A stretch of DNA of 64,000 nucleotides. Origin: Protopterus annectens. Taxonomy: Eukaryota; Chordata; Ceratodontiformes; Protopteridae. Made by a program: the position numbers and the translations under genes. The stretch is taken from positions 1,071,281,438-1,071,345,437 of the forward strand of contig NC_056732.1 in the NCBI RefSeq assembly GCF_019279795.1, in the 5' to 3' direction. The notes beneath the pieces are model-generated. The model was given only the letters and a program-made list of their open reading frames with translations, did no database searches and had not been told where the DNA came from. Shown here in pieces: positions 53,400-63,789 of the stretch (position 1 is its first letter; the number at the start of each line of letters is the position of its first letter).

Positions 53400-54460
53400 C
53401 CAAACCTTACCCAATCTGTGAAGGGAAAGGATAAGGAAGGCTCCAAGATCCCCTGGAGAATGGTCATCTTGAAGACAGCTCCAGATTTAGAAAAGACATC
53501 CAAGCTTGTAGTGCTTCATAAAGGTAATGACAGAGAACCAAGTTGCTGCTCCTAGAATACTCCAAGTCCACTCCTGTCCAATATGCTGTTGAAGAGAAAA
53601 GGCCCTGGTTGAATGTGCCCTCACCTTACCATAGTGGGTATAATAAAAAAAAGACAACAACCAGAGGACAACCAGTGTGTAATAGTTTGCATAGAGTCAG
53701 GATGACCTTTCTTTGCTCCTGAGAAGGAAATAAAAAGCCTTTCTGCTTTCCTAAAGGGTTTTGTTCTGTCAAAGTAGTACCTGAGGTGTCAATGCATATC
53801 CAAAGTAGGAAGTATTCTCTCTCCCATATTCTTAGGTTCTGGAAAGAACAGAGAGTTAACAGAATGATTAAAAGTGAATTCTGAAACCACTTTAGGCATG
53901 AAAGAAGGATTAGTGGGTAGCACAGTCCCTATGGAAAATCAGATAAGGTCGTCCCATTATGACAGCTTGAAGCAAAGAAACTCACCTTGCAGATGTCAGA
54001 GCAATAAGCAAAATAGTTTTCCACATTAAGAACTTGAGATCAGCTTGCCAGTTTGAAAGGTGGTAAGATCAATTTCTCAAGAACATGGTTGAGATACAAT
54101 GAAGGAGGAATATGCTTATGAGGAGGTCTAATGCAATAATCCTTTCTTAAACTGTTTTACTAAAGCAAAAAAAGAGGGATCCATAAGCAGACATACACAG
54201 ATGGCCGCTAAGTGTACCTTCTGAAGTAGCTCACAAATATTTTGAGATCAGAAGGATATTAACCTCAATGGACCCTCTGTTTCCATTCAGGCACCACTTA
54301 GAAAACCTCATCCATTTATAAACATAAGATTTTCTTGTACCAGGTTTTCTGGCCTCCTTTAACACCTGTTGCACACCTTCATGAAAAATGTCTAAATGGA
54401 GTCCAGACTGAATTTCCCAGGCTGTCAGTTTAATTTTCTCCAAATTGGGGTGCACCAGTC
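53400..54460 (-). pseudogene. Old DIRS tyrosine recombinase
   Basis: The N-terminal part is clear: HEGVQQVLKEARKPGTRKSY then VYKWMRFSKWCLNGN (54250-54390). The catalytic half (54100-53440) is recognisable only in pieces, such as a remnant of the RTNPSFMPKVVSEF block near 53880-53920. I could not confirm the catalytic Arg, His and Tyr. Confidence 0.5.
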
Positions 54461-56250
54461 ACTTCTGAGACTGTGTAAGCAGATTCAGAGTGTGAGGAAC
54501 CCTGTGGTAGTTGCCCTTGGCCAATACTATTAAAAAGGGAGAACCAAGACTGCCTTAGCTAACTGGGATTTACCAACAATGATCATTGGCATTTCTTTCT
54601 TGAACTTCAGAAGTATTCTGACAATTAGTCAAAAGGGTGGGAATGCATACAGGAACATGTCCATCCAAGAGAAGAATTTGTCTGCCCTTCATGCATGGCT
54701 GCAGGATGTCTGAAACAGAATTTCTCCAACTATCTGTTTTGAAAGGAGGCAAACAGATCGGTTTGAGGTGTTCCCCACATCTGGACTAGACTGAAGAACA
54801 CTACTGCCTTCAGCTGCCACTTGTACTAGTCTGCTCAGGATCTGCATAGTCCTTCTGCCACAATGTTCTGTCTGATCAGATGTATGACACCTGAAGAGTC
54901 AAAGAATGCTGTAAAGCCAACTCCCAGGCCATCAACGCCAACCAGGACAGAGTATGACTTTCTACCCACCTTCTTTGATAAGGTACCACATCACTGTGGT
55001 GTTGTCCATAAGCACCAGAAGACCCGAAGTCCATAGGTGGTGACTTTTAATGCATGAATCACCATCATCTCCTTGACACTGATGTGCTTCTATGCATACC
55101 TGGGTGCCCAAGTAGCTTGCACTTGCATCTCTACTGACACAGCTCCCCAAGCAAAGCTGGACAAATCAGTCTGGAGAGATTGCACTGGCACTGGAGGGGA
55201 GAAAGGAAGTCCTGGACTGATACTCCACTGCTCTCTCCACTGTAACTCTCACCTGATGAAGAGCAGCACCAATAACTGGGATTCGAGGGATAAAGTTGCT
55301 GGGTCCAGCAATTTCAGACATACCACTGAATGTTTCTCATGTGAAGACGGACGAAAGATATCATGAGAATAATGGATGCCATCAGTCCAAGAATTTTTAG
55401 GGATTCTCTTCCCGAGGCAGCATTCCTCCTGGAAAATTCCAGACACACCATTTGGTAAGACTGGATCTTGTTTTCTGGAAGAAAAGTCATTCTTTTGTGG
55501 GAGTCTAAGCATCCCAGAAATACTAGTCTTCGTAAAGATGTCAGGCAATACTTCCAGAGGTTCAACTTAAACCTTAAATGGCAGAATAAGGTGACCTTCC
55601 CCTGTGAATCCAAACAGCTGGATGCACATTCACAGATTAGCAAGAATACTACAGTTAGCCATTACTGGATAAAGGCTTTTGGTAGACAATCTAGGTGCAA
55701 TGGCTACTCCAAAAAGCAATACAGAAAACTGTAAAGCAGGCACAACAAACCTGAGAAATCTCCCAATGTGATAAGCAATGGGAACATGGTGATATAAATT
55801 CTTCCAAGTCCAGTGTAACCATGAAGCAGTGGTTAGGCAACAGGTGAAACATGGTCTGAAGGAGAAGCATCCTGAACTTGGGGAACTCAAATAACATATT
55901 CAGAAAGGAAAGATCCAAAACCAGTCTCCACAACAGCTCTTTTTTTTGGGGACAAGGAAAGTTCTAGAGAAAAAAAACTCTCATTCTTTCCAAAGGAGAG
56001 ATCTGCTCTATGACCATTGAGTCCAGCATCTACTGGAGAATAAGGAACAAAAAAGTGTGGTCTGGTGGATGAGGAGGGGTCCCTTTGCATGGAGGCAGAT
56101 ATTCTTTCCACTGTAATCTGTACCCCCTGCCCATTACAATGAGTGCCAATTTGTTAAAAAGCACTGATGTCCGCCTTGGTGAGAGATAACTTTGAGATGT
56201 AGCACTTGGAGAGGGACTTGAGAAAGACTGGTGCCATGCCACAGCACAGT
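54461..56250 (-). pseudogene. Old DIRS RT and RNase H
   Basis: RT: WRLVLDLSFLNMLFEFPKFRM then LPNHCFMVTLDLEEFISPCS (motif A, about 55800-55830), PALQFSVLLFGVAIAPRLSTK (motif B) and a lost or shifted motif C near 55650. RNase H: LMDNTTVMWYLIKEGG (about 54960-55000) keeps the DNTTVMWY block. Between them LGLMASIILMISFVRLHMRNI (about 55315-55380) matches LGFMASCILLIPYAKLHIRKL of better copies. Many frameshifts. Confidence 0.65.
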
Positions 56251-57128
56251 CATAAGTTGGAAGGGGGTTTTATCCTTTTTGGGAAAGGCACTCCTCTTGT
56301 TAGGCTTGATGGGGTTCTTATACCACTGTCCTTTTTACTGCCTTGGTTTTTGTTCAGCCAGGACTTCTGTTTGGAAGGCCGCCAAACATGATCCTGCCTA
56401 CACAAGAGGGAAATTTGGGAGTATGAAAATTTTTTGACACCCCTTGCACAACTTTACTTCTGTCATCCCACTGTTTAAGGATCTGATTAGCTGCTGTAGC
56501 AAACAATAACACTCAAGAAAAGCATTCAGAACCTCAGCACAAACTTCCACATAAAACACTGGTAGTTAAACACTTTAAACGCCGTAGTGCTGGACTGAAC
56601 CAGCTTCTTTCCCTGAGATTCTAACCATTTGCCTAATTAATATGAAGAACAGGATTTGAAGACAACAAAGTCCTTTTATTAAAAAGTCATCACTGGGGAC
56701 ACTGAAGCAAGGTCCACATACAAGGGGTTTTGGTGGCAAGACACAAACAAGCAAACCCTGAATTTCTTAAACCCTTTTTTAGGCAGATGCTCAATGAACA
56801 GAGGAGAATAAGTTTTCTTAAAAGCATCCTCCAATGCTGGGATCAATGGAGTAAAGGTATCCATATCTGAAGCCTCAGCCTCCAAAAGATTATAAACATT
56901 GCCGATCTCGGGAGAAGCCAACGACGTCTCTCAACTGAATACATCCTAAAAACTAGCCAGCATATGGGTAAAAGAAAAAGTGCAGTTTTGTACCAACCAC
57001 AAATGTAGATGTTCGAGTGTTCACACTGCTGCAGTCATTACACTTGGGTTATCCTGCTGTCAGGCGGTCCCGCAGTCGGCCAGAGTTTCAAAGTCTTGGT
57101 CCGGCGTCGGTTGCGGTCGCTTCTTCCT

Positions 57129-57162
57129 TGACGTCAGTGCACCAGGGGGTATGTAAGATGCA
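57129..57162 (+). promoter_or_regulatory. CRE-like site with decayed TATA in left DIRS terminus
   Basis: TGACGTCA at 57129-57136 is perfect. The TATA position reads GTATGTAAG. The counterpart in the right terminus is TGACGTCA at 62385-62392 with GTATACAAG on the complement. Confidence 0.5.
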
Positions 57163-57374
57163 TCCAAAGCCATTTTCTTCAGTTTTTCTTGCCCCAGATG
57201 TCCAGTGCCCCCAAGTAGGTAGGCAATACATATTGCTAATAAAAGATATACATATAAAATAAAAACAATACCTTCAGTTACAAGCAAATACACCACAAAG
57301 GCTGTATAGGATAGAAAGGTATAGATAAGCCCAGCTAGTTCAGAGGGGATGGAGGGAGAGTAACCTGGACTGCA

Positions 57375-57470
57375 GCAGTGTGAACACTCGAACATTTACA
57401 TTTATGGTAGGTACAAAACTGTACTATGTTAATCGTGTTACACTGCTGCAGTCATTACACTTGGGTAGAA
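57375..57470. repeat. Internal complementary region of the 57-62.5 kb DIRS
   Basis: GGTAGGTACAAAACTGTACT is the reverse complement of the left tip, and ATGTTAATCGTGTTACACTG with TCATTACACTTGGGT is the reverse complement of the right terminus. The join AACAT/AGTAC marks the circle junction. Confidence 0.8.
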
Positions 57471-57497
57471 TCCTAAAGCTAAGGTTGGGTGGCTGGT

Positions 57498-58510
57498 CTA
57501 TAAAGAGTTAGCATTGGCTATGAGGCCCTGCAGAACTGCAGTGGCAAATCCTGCTCTGAATTTAGAGTAAAGAGGCAGGTGGTAATGCTTGCTAAAGGTG
57601 TGCACTGAATTCCAAGTTGCAGCCTCCACAATTTCCTTGGTAGGTACTCCTCTGAGAAAGGCTGTTGAAGTGGCTGTTGCCCTGGTGGAATGTGGCCTAA
57701 TGTTATTTGGGGCTGATTTTCCATGCTGTGTGTAGCAGTAACGAATACAGTGTCCTATCCATTTGGGTATAGTCTGCTTTGAGATGGCCTTGCCCTGTGA
57801 TCCTGCAGCATATGCTACAAACAGTTGTTCAGTTTTCCTAAAAGCTTTTGTTTTGTCCAAGTAGAAACGTAGCTGCCTGTGTATGTCCAAAGAATGCAGA
57901 AGTTTCTCCCCTTTATTCTGGGGGTTTGGATAAAAAGTTGGCAAATGGATGGTTTGGTTAAGAGCCACACTAGATACCCCCTTTGGCATAAAGGTAGGGT
58001 TTGTCCTTAAAGAAACCCTGTCCTGATGAAACATTATAAAAGGTTCCACTGCCATTAATGCCTGTAGCTCTGACTTTTCGTGCTGAAGTTACTGCCAGGA
58101 GCAAAGCTGTTTTCCATGATAACAATTTTAGATCGGCTGTATTGGCTGGCTCAAAAGGTGGCAGGGTTAGTTTTTTCCAAAATGAAATTGAGGTCCCAAG
58201 TTGGTGTTTGTGCTCTCCGGGGCAGTCTTATGTGTTTAGCCCCTCTGAGGTACTGCTTTAGCAAGGGATGAGAGAATAAAGGAGGATCCGTGTTGTAATG
58301 TGCTGAAATGGCAGAGGCGTGGATCTTAATTGATGAGAAGGATAGGCCTCTGTCCAGCATCTCAGTTAAGTATTGTAAAATCTGAGGAATGTTTGGAACA
58401 AGAGGGTCAAGGCTTTGAGCCTGGTTCCAGGCGCAGAATCTCTTCCATTTTTCTGAGTAAGCTTTCCTGGTGCTAGGCCTCCTGGCCTCCTAAATGACAT
58501 CCATAACAGC
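57498..58510 (-). pseudogene. DIRS tyrosine recombinase with one frameshift
   Basis: The core-binding part reads TRKAYSEKWKRFCAWNQA and ILQYLTEMLDRGLSFSSIKIH. The catalytic half has TSARKV (first Arg, near 58085), PHSTRATATSTAFL (HxxR, about 57675-57700) and KHYHLPLYSKF (Tyr, about 57565). A 2-nt deletion just after SARKV shifts the frame relative to the sister copy's SARRVSELQALM. Another shift lies at about 58155, near NFILEK. Downstream the frame is open to the end (MAVEPFIMF to ANANSL). Confidence 0.8.
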
Positions 58511-59535
58511 TTTAGAGAGAGGTGTTGCCTGTTTGACTAATGAATCTGCCATGCAGCCAGGTTTAGGGTTTTGAGCTGACCGTGCAGGATCTGATTGTTT
58601 TGTTGAGTCAGAAGGTATGGAATTTGAGGCAAAATCCATGGTGGGCCTTGACCTAAGTTCCTTAAGATAGAGTACCAGTGCTGGTGTGGCCAGTCTGGAG
58701 CAATCAGGATCATCTGTGGCTTTTCTTGTCTGGCTTTTAGGAGTACCTCTGAAAGGAGAGGCAGTGGTGGGAAGGCATAAACTGTTACGTTTTTCCAGCT
58801 GAACAAAAGAGCATCCACTTTCCATGCTTGTTTGTGATAATTCCTTGTGCAGAATTTTTGTACTTGGCAATTCAGTGGGGAGGCAAAAAGATTTATGTCT
58901 GGGCATCCCCATTTTTGCGTTATCATGCTGAAGATTTGTGGATTCAATTTCCATTCGTGAGGGTCCATGATATTTCTGCTTAGACCTGCCAGAGTATTTT
59001 TCTTTCCTGGCAGGAATTGTGCTTGCAGGTGAACTTGATATGTTAGAGCTGTGTTCCACAAGGTCATGGCTTGCCTGCATAAGGGATAAGAATGGGTGCC
59101 CCCTTGCTTGTTTATGTACCACATTACTGTGGTGTTGTCTGTCTTTAATAATAATTGTCCTGGATGCAGAAGGTCCTTGAAAGCTGTTAGGGCATTTTGA
59201 ACAGCCAACATCTCTTTTTGATTGATGTGAAGATGCATCTGGTCTGTGGTCCACTTGCCCTGAATGCATTTTCCTGCCATGTGTGCTCCCCAGGCGTAAT
59301 CCGAAGCATCTGTTGCTAGAGTCTGCTTGGCTGTGGGTAGGGTAAAAGGCTGACCCTTGTTTAGGTGACATGCCTGTGCCAACCATCGAAACTCCTGTTG
59401 TAGGCAGGGAATCATTGGTATTACTGCTTCTAAACTGTCAGAGTATTGAGTCCAAACACTTTTTAGGTACCATTGTAATTTCCTCATGTGCAGTCTGGCA
59501 TATGGTATTAGTAGTATGCAGGATGCCATGTATCC
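58511..59535 (-). pseudogene. DIRS RT end, RNase H and methylase-like region
   Basis: It is open for 330 codons (58537-59529). The RT connection reads MASCILLIPYARLHMRKLQW. RNase H has LATDASDYAWGAHM (first Asp), NQKEMLAVQNAL (Glu), LLKTDNTTVMWYINKQGG (second Asp) and NTLAGLSRN, where the sister copy reads LADELSRN; here two residues including the last Asp are missing. Next come WGCPDINLFASPLN and YAFPPLPLLSEVLLKARQEK, then LIAPDWPHQHW, the DAM-methylase-like region of DIRS. RNase H would remove the RNA strand of the hybrid. Confidence 0.82.
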
Positions 59536-60472
59536 CAGGGCCTGCAGAATTTTTCTTGCAGGGAGATTGGACTTTTTTGCCAGTAATTGAAAATATAGTT
59601 AGTTGAATTCGTTTGTCTGGCGTGAGGTAAGCCATCTGGGCCATTGTATTTAAGCTGGCACCCAGGAATATAATCTGTTGTGAGGGCACTAGTTTTTACT
59701 TCTTTTCATTTACTGTGTACCCTAGAGAAATTAGCAACCTTTTTACAAACGCCAGATGCTATAGAAGAATGTCCTTTGTCTCTGCTTGAATGAGGCAGTC
59801 ATCCAGGTATGGATATATTTGAATTCCTTTTTGTCTGCAAAATGCAATTACTGGTGCCAGGCACTTTGTGAAGACCCTGGGCGCAGTAGATAAGCCAAAG
59901 GGCAGTGCAGAGAATTGGTAGTGCATTGTACCAGCTTTGAATCTGAGGTATCTTCTGCAATTTTGTCTGATAGGGACATGCAGATATGCCTCTTTGAGGT
60001 CCAGAGTAACAAGCCAAGCCTTCTTGCCCAGCAGGGGTAGAAGCTGCTGTAATGTCAACATTTTGAATTTCGGAATATCCAGGTAAGTATTTAGAATTGA
60101 AAGGTCTAGTATGGGCCTCCAGGCCTTGTCCTTTCTGGGGACCAGGAAGAGTCTTGAGTAAAATCCTTGTCCCTGTTGTGGTACTTTTTGAATAGCTCTC
60201 ATGTCCATGAGGGCTGAAATTTGTTTTTGTGCCTCTGCCCATTGATTTTGTGGCACGTCTGGTATTCCTTTTAGCCTTAGTAAAGTATGAAAGTGGAACC
60301 TGTAACCTTGAGACACAATATTCAGAACCCATTTGTCTTGGGTGATTGTTTGCCAGTTTTGAGAAAAAAGTGCTAGTTTTCCCCCTAAGGAGGCTTCCAA
60401 AAGGGAAGTGCTTGGCGTATGAAGGGGAAAGTCATTGTGACTGTTTCCTGTAAGGTTGAGACTTGTCCTCAC
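59536..60472 (-). pseudogene. DIRS reverse transcriptase
   Basis: The frame at 60472-59759 is intact for 237 codons. It contains KLALFSQNWQTITQDKWVL, FHTLLRLKGIPDVPQNQWA, FYSRLFLVPRKDKAWRPILD, motif A VTLDLKEAYLHVPI (about 59990), motif B FSALPFGLSTAPRVFTK and motif C YPYLDDCLIQAETK (about 59800). A stop follows at about 59757 and a frameshift follows near 59690, after which VPSQQIIFLGASLN continues the thumb. Both catalytic Asp motifs are intact, so this RT domain is among the least damaged proteins in the window. Confidence 0.84.
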
Positions 60473-62200
60473 CTCCTTTTGGGGTTGAGGTGCCTCACTG
60501 TCGTTGTCTGTTTGAGCCTTGGGGTTGAGATCTGCCTCTTGGGCGTCTGTATCTGCCTCTCTGTGGCCTGTCTGATACTAGAAAGGACCAATTCTTTGTT
60601 GGCCAATTTCTGCTAAATCGAGGTGGCTGTACCTGTATGAAATCCTTGACTATTTGCATAGATTTAGCTTTATCCTCCATTTTCTTTAACACCTCTTCTG
60701 CCTTAACACCAAACAGGTATCATGCTGTAATGGAGAATCCAATAATTTTGCCTTAACATGATCAGGTAAACTCTGTTCTTTTAACCAAGCATGTCTTCAA
60801 ATCACAGAACCTGTAACTGCGGCTCTACAAGAGGCCTCTAAAGAATCAAAACCACATTGCAGAGTATGTTTTCCCACCTGTTCAACTGCATGCAATAAAT
60901 CCTGCATTTTTTTACAATCAGGAGCTTCTGAGCTTGCTAACATTTTCTGTTTTAACTGAGCCATTAAATATTGCTGGTACTTAAGCATGTGAAACTGGCA
61001 ATGTAAAGCTCTTACTGCTAACGTTGCAGAAGTGTATACTTTCTTCCCCCATCTATCCAAAGCTCTGGAATCTCTGTCAGAGGGTACTGGATTTTTTGCA
61101 ATGGAAGCCTTAACCCCTTTTGGACCCTGGGAAATAGTTTCTGGATCAGCAGAAGGGTTTTTATAAAGAAACTTGTGAGAGTCAGGGACTCTATAATACC
61201 TTTCTGGCTTGGCTGGTGCAGGGGGCAAAAAATCAGGAGATAAGCTGGATTCAGAGAACACATCATCCACAATATCTAGCACAGGTGGAATAGCCAGGGG
61301 CCTGTGCTGAGGCAATAAAAGGAAATCCCTGAGCCTTTTCTTGGATTCTGAGTAATCCTGACTTTCCCAATGGAAATGCTCCCTCATGGTATGTAAAGTT
61401 TCTCCAAAAGAATAATCTTCAGGAGGAGAGGCTGAAGGGATAGATTCTTCAGCATCAGAGTCCTCATAGGGGGGTAGAGAGTGAAGAGGAATCAGAGGAA
61501 ATGGAAACCTGATCAGAGGAATCCTAGTCTGTATCCTGCCTAGGCCTTTTCTCAGGAGGGGGATGGGAACCCCTGATTAGAATAATGAGGTCTTCGGCCA
61601 TTTTAAGCATCTGTTTCTTAGGCATGGAGGACTGTCCAGGAGAATGCTGTACTTGTTTCTTTGTCTTTAATGGCACTTTTGTCTTGGCTGTTGTTTTAAT
61701 GGTAAGTTGTGAAGGTCTGAAAACACCCTCAAAAGCCGATGCCTGCTCAGCAGCTGCGGACCCATCTGAGGGATTAGTTTCCGTAGGCCCAATACCTTGA
61801 GTTTCCAGAGGCCTAGTTGCTCCACGTGGGAGTTGGAGGCGGCCTGTGGCTCTGAGGTAGCGGGTGTCAGGGGCTGTGAAAGCACCTGAGAACCGGTGAC
61901 AGGCCTAGAAGAGGTTTCGTCGGTTTTGGACCTCGGATGCCTGTCTTTATCCTTGTCCTTGCGTTTTTTTCGGTATTGCGGTCGGTTGATCCGAAGGCAT
62001 AGTATAATTGAACCTTCGGCCAAAGTAGTGCAAAGTAAAATCAAAACATCTTTTTATAGTGCTTTGTTAAATCTAGCACAAAACTGACAACTAGTGACGT
62101 TGTGACCATGGCCTAGGCATGGAATACAATAAGAGTGGAAGTCCTTATGAGGTATTTGCTTCCCACAAGAAATACAATTATTAACTTTTTCTGACATCGG
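60473..62200 (-). pseudogene. DIRS gag (ORF1)
   Basis: From high to low: VNNCISCGKQIP (about 62160-62195), then HSYCIPCLGHGHNVTSCQFC (about 62070-62140). Next come a basic stretch (KKRKDKDKDRHPRSK), a Ser/Thr/Pro-rich middle, and MREHFHWESQDYSESKKRL to TGSVI (61387-60797, open). HAWLKEQSL, MEDKAKSMQIVKDFIQ and RGRYRRPRGRSQPQG end it. The stop at 60797 is a CGA-to-TGA change in IRRHAW, a typical methyl-CpG transition. Other frameshifts lie near 61500, 61900 and 60715. Confidence 0.75.
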
Positions 62201-62324
62201 TCTGAGGCAAGAAAAAAGTTTCCCCAATGGGGTACTTAGCTTTATTGAAGACTTCGGATCTGAAATTCGACTTTGAAAATCTCAGGAGTCGGCCGACCGG
62301 CACTTGCGAACTGCTTCAGGCACC

Positions 62325-62511
62325 GTACGGCAAGAAAGACTGAAGAAAACAGTGTCGGATGCATCTTGTATACCCCTGGCGCACTGACGTCAGGGAAGAA
62401 GCGACAGCAACCGACGCCGGACCAAGACTTTGGAACTCTGGCGACTGCGGGACCGCATGATGGCAGGATAACCCAAGTGTAATGACAGCAGCAGTGTAAC
62501 ACGATGAACAT
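62325..62511 (-). repeat. Right inverted terminal repeat and promoter of the 57-62.5 kb DIRS
   Basis: It mirrors 57017-57195. On the complement it reads TGACGTCAGTGCGCCAGGGG then TATACAAG, that is a CRE-like octamer (62385-62392) 12 bp ahead of a TATA-like box, about 150-200 bp upstream of the gag coding region. Confidence 0.72.
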
Positions 62512-62990
62512 CACTTGTTTGGATTCCTGAACCTGTTCATCATCAGAGCAAACTGACTGATCAGAGTCGGACAGGTCCTAAACCTCAGTCACCCGATCCC
62601 CATAAAAATTAGGATCCTTAGATGATTAACCAGAAGTGGAAGCACAAGCTTTATTCATATCCTGGGTAAGTACCCTGTAATGAGCCATCTCAGGTGGGAA
62701 AGCAGTCAAAGACTGCTGACCTACCACAATGTGCCCTCTGTCACCTCTTAGCATGCACTAATCTAGTGGGAAACCCCCGCAGGGGAAGACCATCAGTACT
62801 GGCAATGATTTCGGCACACCTGACTTCCCAGGCACCTTAAAGGTTTGGTTCTCCCATACCTGAAGTACGCGAAGGATAGTCCCAGAGGATGTGTCTGACC
62901 CTTGTGTCATTCACCACTGTGATACTAACATCAGAGGACTGTGAGTTAATACTAGGAGAGTGGGTCTACACAGCCCACTCAAGAATGAGA
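62512..62990 (-). pseudogene. Continuation of the old DIRS gag right of the insertion
   Basis: The complement reads PPEMAHYRVLTQDMNKACAS, then a Ser/Asp-rich DLSDSDQSVCSDDEQVQES just before the junction. That resembles the acidic gag segment DQVSISSDSSSDQG in better copies. It fits as the upstream part of the gag at 56560-56950. Sequence from 62730 to 62990 has open stretches (VSITVVNDTRVRHILWDYPS) of unknown nature. Confidence 0.45.
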
Positions 62991-63290
62991 CCACTGTGGA
63001 GTCATAAGCCACAGCCTGGGGTATATTTTATTTTATTTATTTTTATGTTTTTTTAGGTGCACAAGGGGCAGATGGTTTTGATGGTAGGGTGGGGGAGGGT
63101 GGGCACCATCTCAGAGTCCATCAAAGTCAGGGAACAAAAATCTAGCCAAATTAGTACAAAATACTATTTAAACAAAAAAGCAATCCACACGAAGTTAATA
63201 CTCTGCAACGAACAGCAAAAAGTAAAACATAAACCAAAAGTTCGCAGAGTAAAACAATGGCAGGAAACTCAGATATTCAAATATTCAAAC
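62991..63290. other. Unassigned DNA before the last Penelope sequence
   Basis: A TTTATTTTATTTATTTTTATG run starts it, then a purine-rich stretch. No gene or named repeat is visible. Confidence 0.3.
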
Positions 63291-63375
63291 TGATGCGATA
63301 TAATCCAGGACCAAAAAATCTCAAGTCGCCAAGTAGGTAAAAACAGGTTTATTCGAATAAAAGTGCAGTGAGCGC

Positions 63376-63398
63376 TTTCACTAAAATAGCTTCATCAG
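63376..63398 (-). ncRNA. Hammerhead-ribozyme-like core, best preserved copy
   Basis: The complement reads CTGATGA, then AG-CTA-TTT-TAG-T (a 3-bp stem with flanking A-U closure), then GAAAGCGC. All core bases of the CUGAUGA and GAAA boxes are intact. Stem I and III partners are not certain by eye. Confidence 0.55.
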
Positions 63399-63458
63399 AC
63401 CATCTTACAAATACACCATGACACACACAGTTTAAATATATAAAAAGGCGCCAAAATT

Positions 63459-63526
63459 GCAGTTCCTTAAAGCAACATACTATATAAAAGTTGCAATTCC
63501 TTATAGCAACATACTATATAAAAATT
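63459..63526 (+). repeat. Two tandem 34-bp repeats
   Basis: GCAGTTCCTTAAAGCAACAT with ACTATATAAAAGTT is followed directly by GCAATTCCTTATAGCAACAT with ACTATATAAAAATT; three bases differ. They lie inside the Penelope element between its inverted terminus and the endonuclease. Confidence 0.85.
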
Positions 63527-63789
63527 GTATAATTGTCTACAAATCTATAATAATACTTCACATTTAGACAATAAAACAGTAGAACATGAAAAACTATTAT
63601 TGTCTTTCAAGAACTTGTTATACATAAGTCTCTTGACATTGTAATGACAGTGCAATATGATTAGAAAAAAATAAAAAATAAAAATAAAAATATATATATA
63701 GTCACTTCTGAACTTTGAGTCTCCTTGATTGTAAAATAGGACGTAGGGGAACCCTACCATTAAGTCCAGGATGCAGATCTGCCCTGAAC

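Larger units (their letters stand above)
53325..56978 (-). mobile_element. Old DIRS element, recombinase to gag portion (continues at 62512)
   Basis: It begins at 53338 with the second half of an internal complementary region. On the complement it carries a recombinase (about 54450-53400), an RNase H region (55650-54570), RT (56240-55650) and a piece of gag (56921-56560). It is interrupted by the 57-62.5 kb DIRS at 56979, after which gag-like sequence continues at 62520-62720. Stops are dense throughout. Confidence 0.65.
56979..62511 (-). mobile_element. Nearly complete DIRS element, 5.5 kb
   Basis: The left terminus is AGTGCAGTTTTGTACC (56979) and the right terminus ends CACGATGAACAT (62511). 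Inverted repeats of about 180 bp lie at 57017-57195 and 62325-62511, with an internal complementary region at about 57375-57470. The minus-strand order is gag, RT, RNase H/methylase-like, recombinase. It is the best DIRS copy here, close kin of the 36-45 kb element, and gives the uninterrupted reference for it. Single-base stops and small indels inactivate it. It is inserted in the gag of an older DIRS, and I see no target duplication, as expected for this mechanism. Confidence 0.88.
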
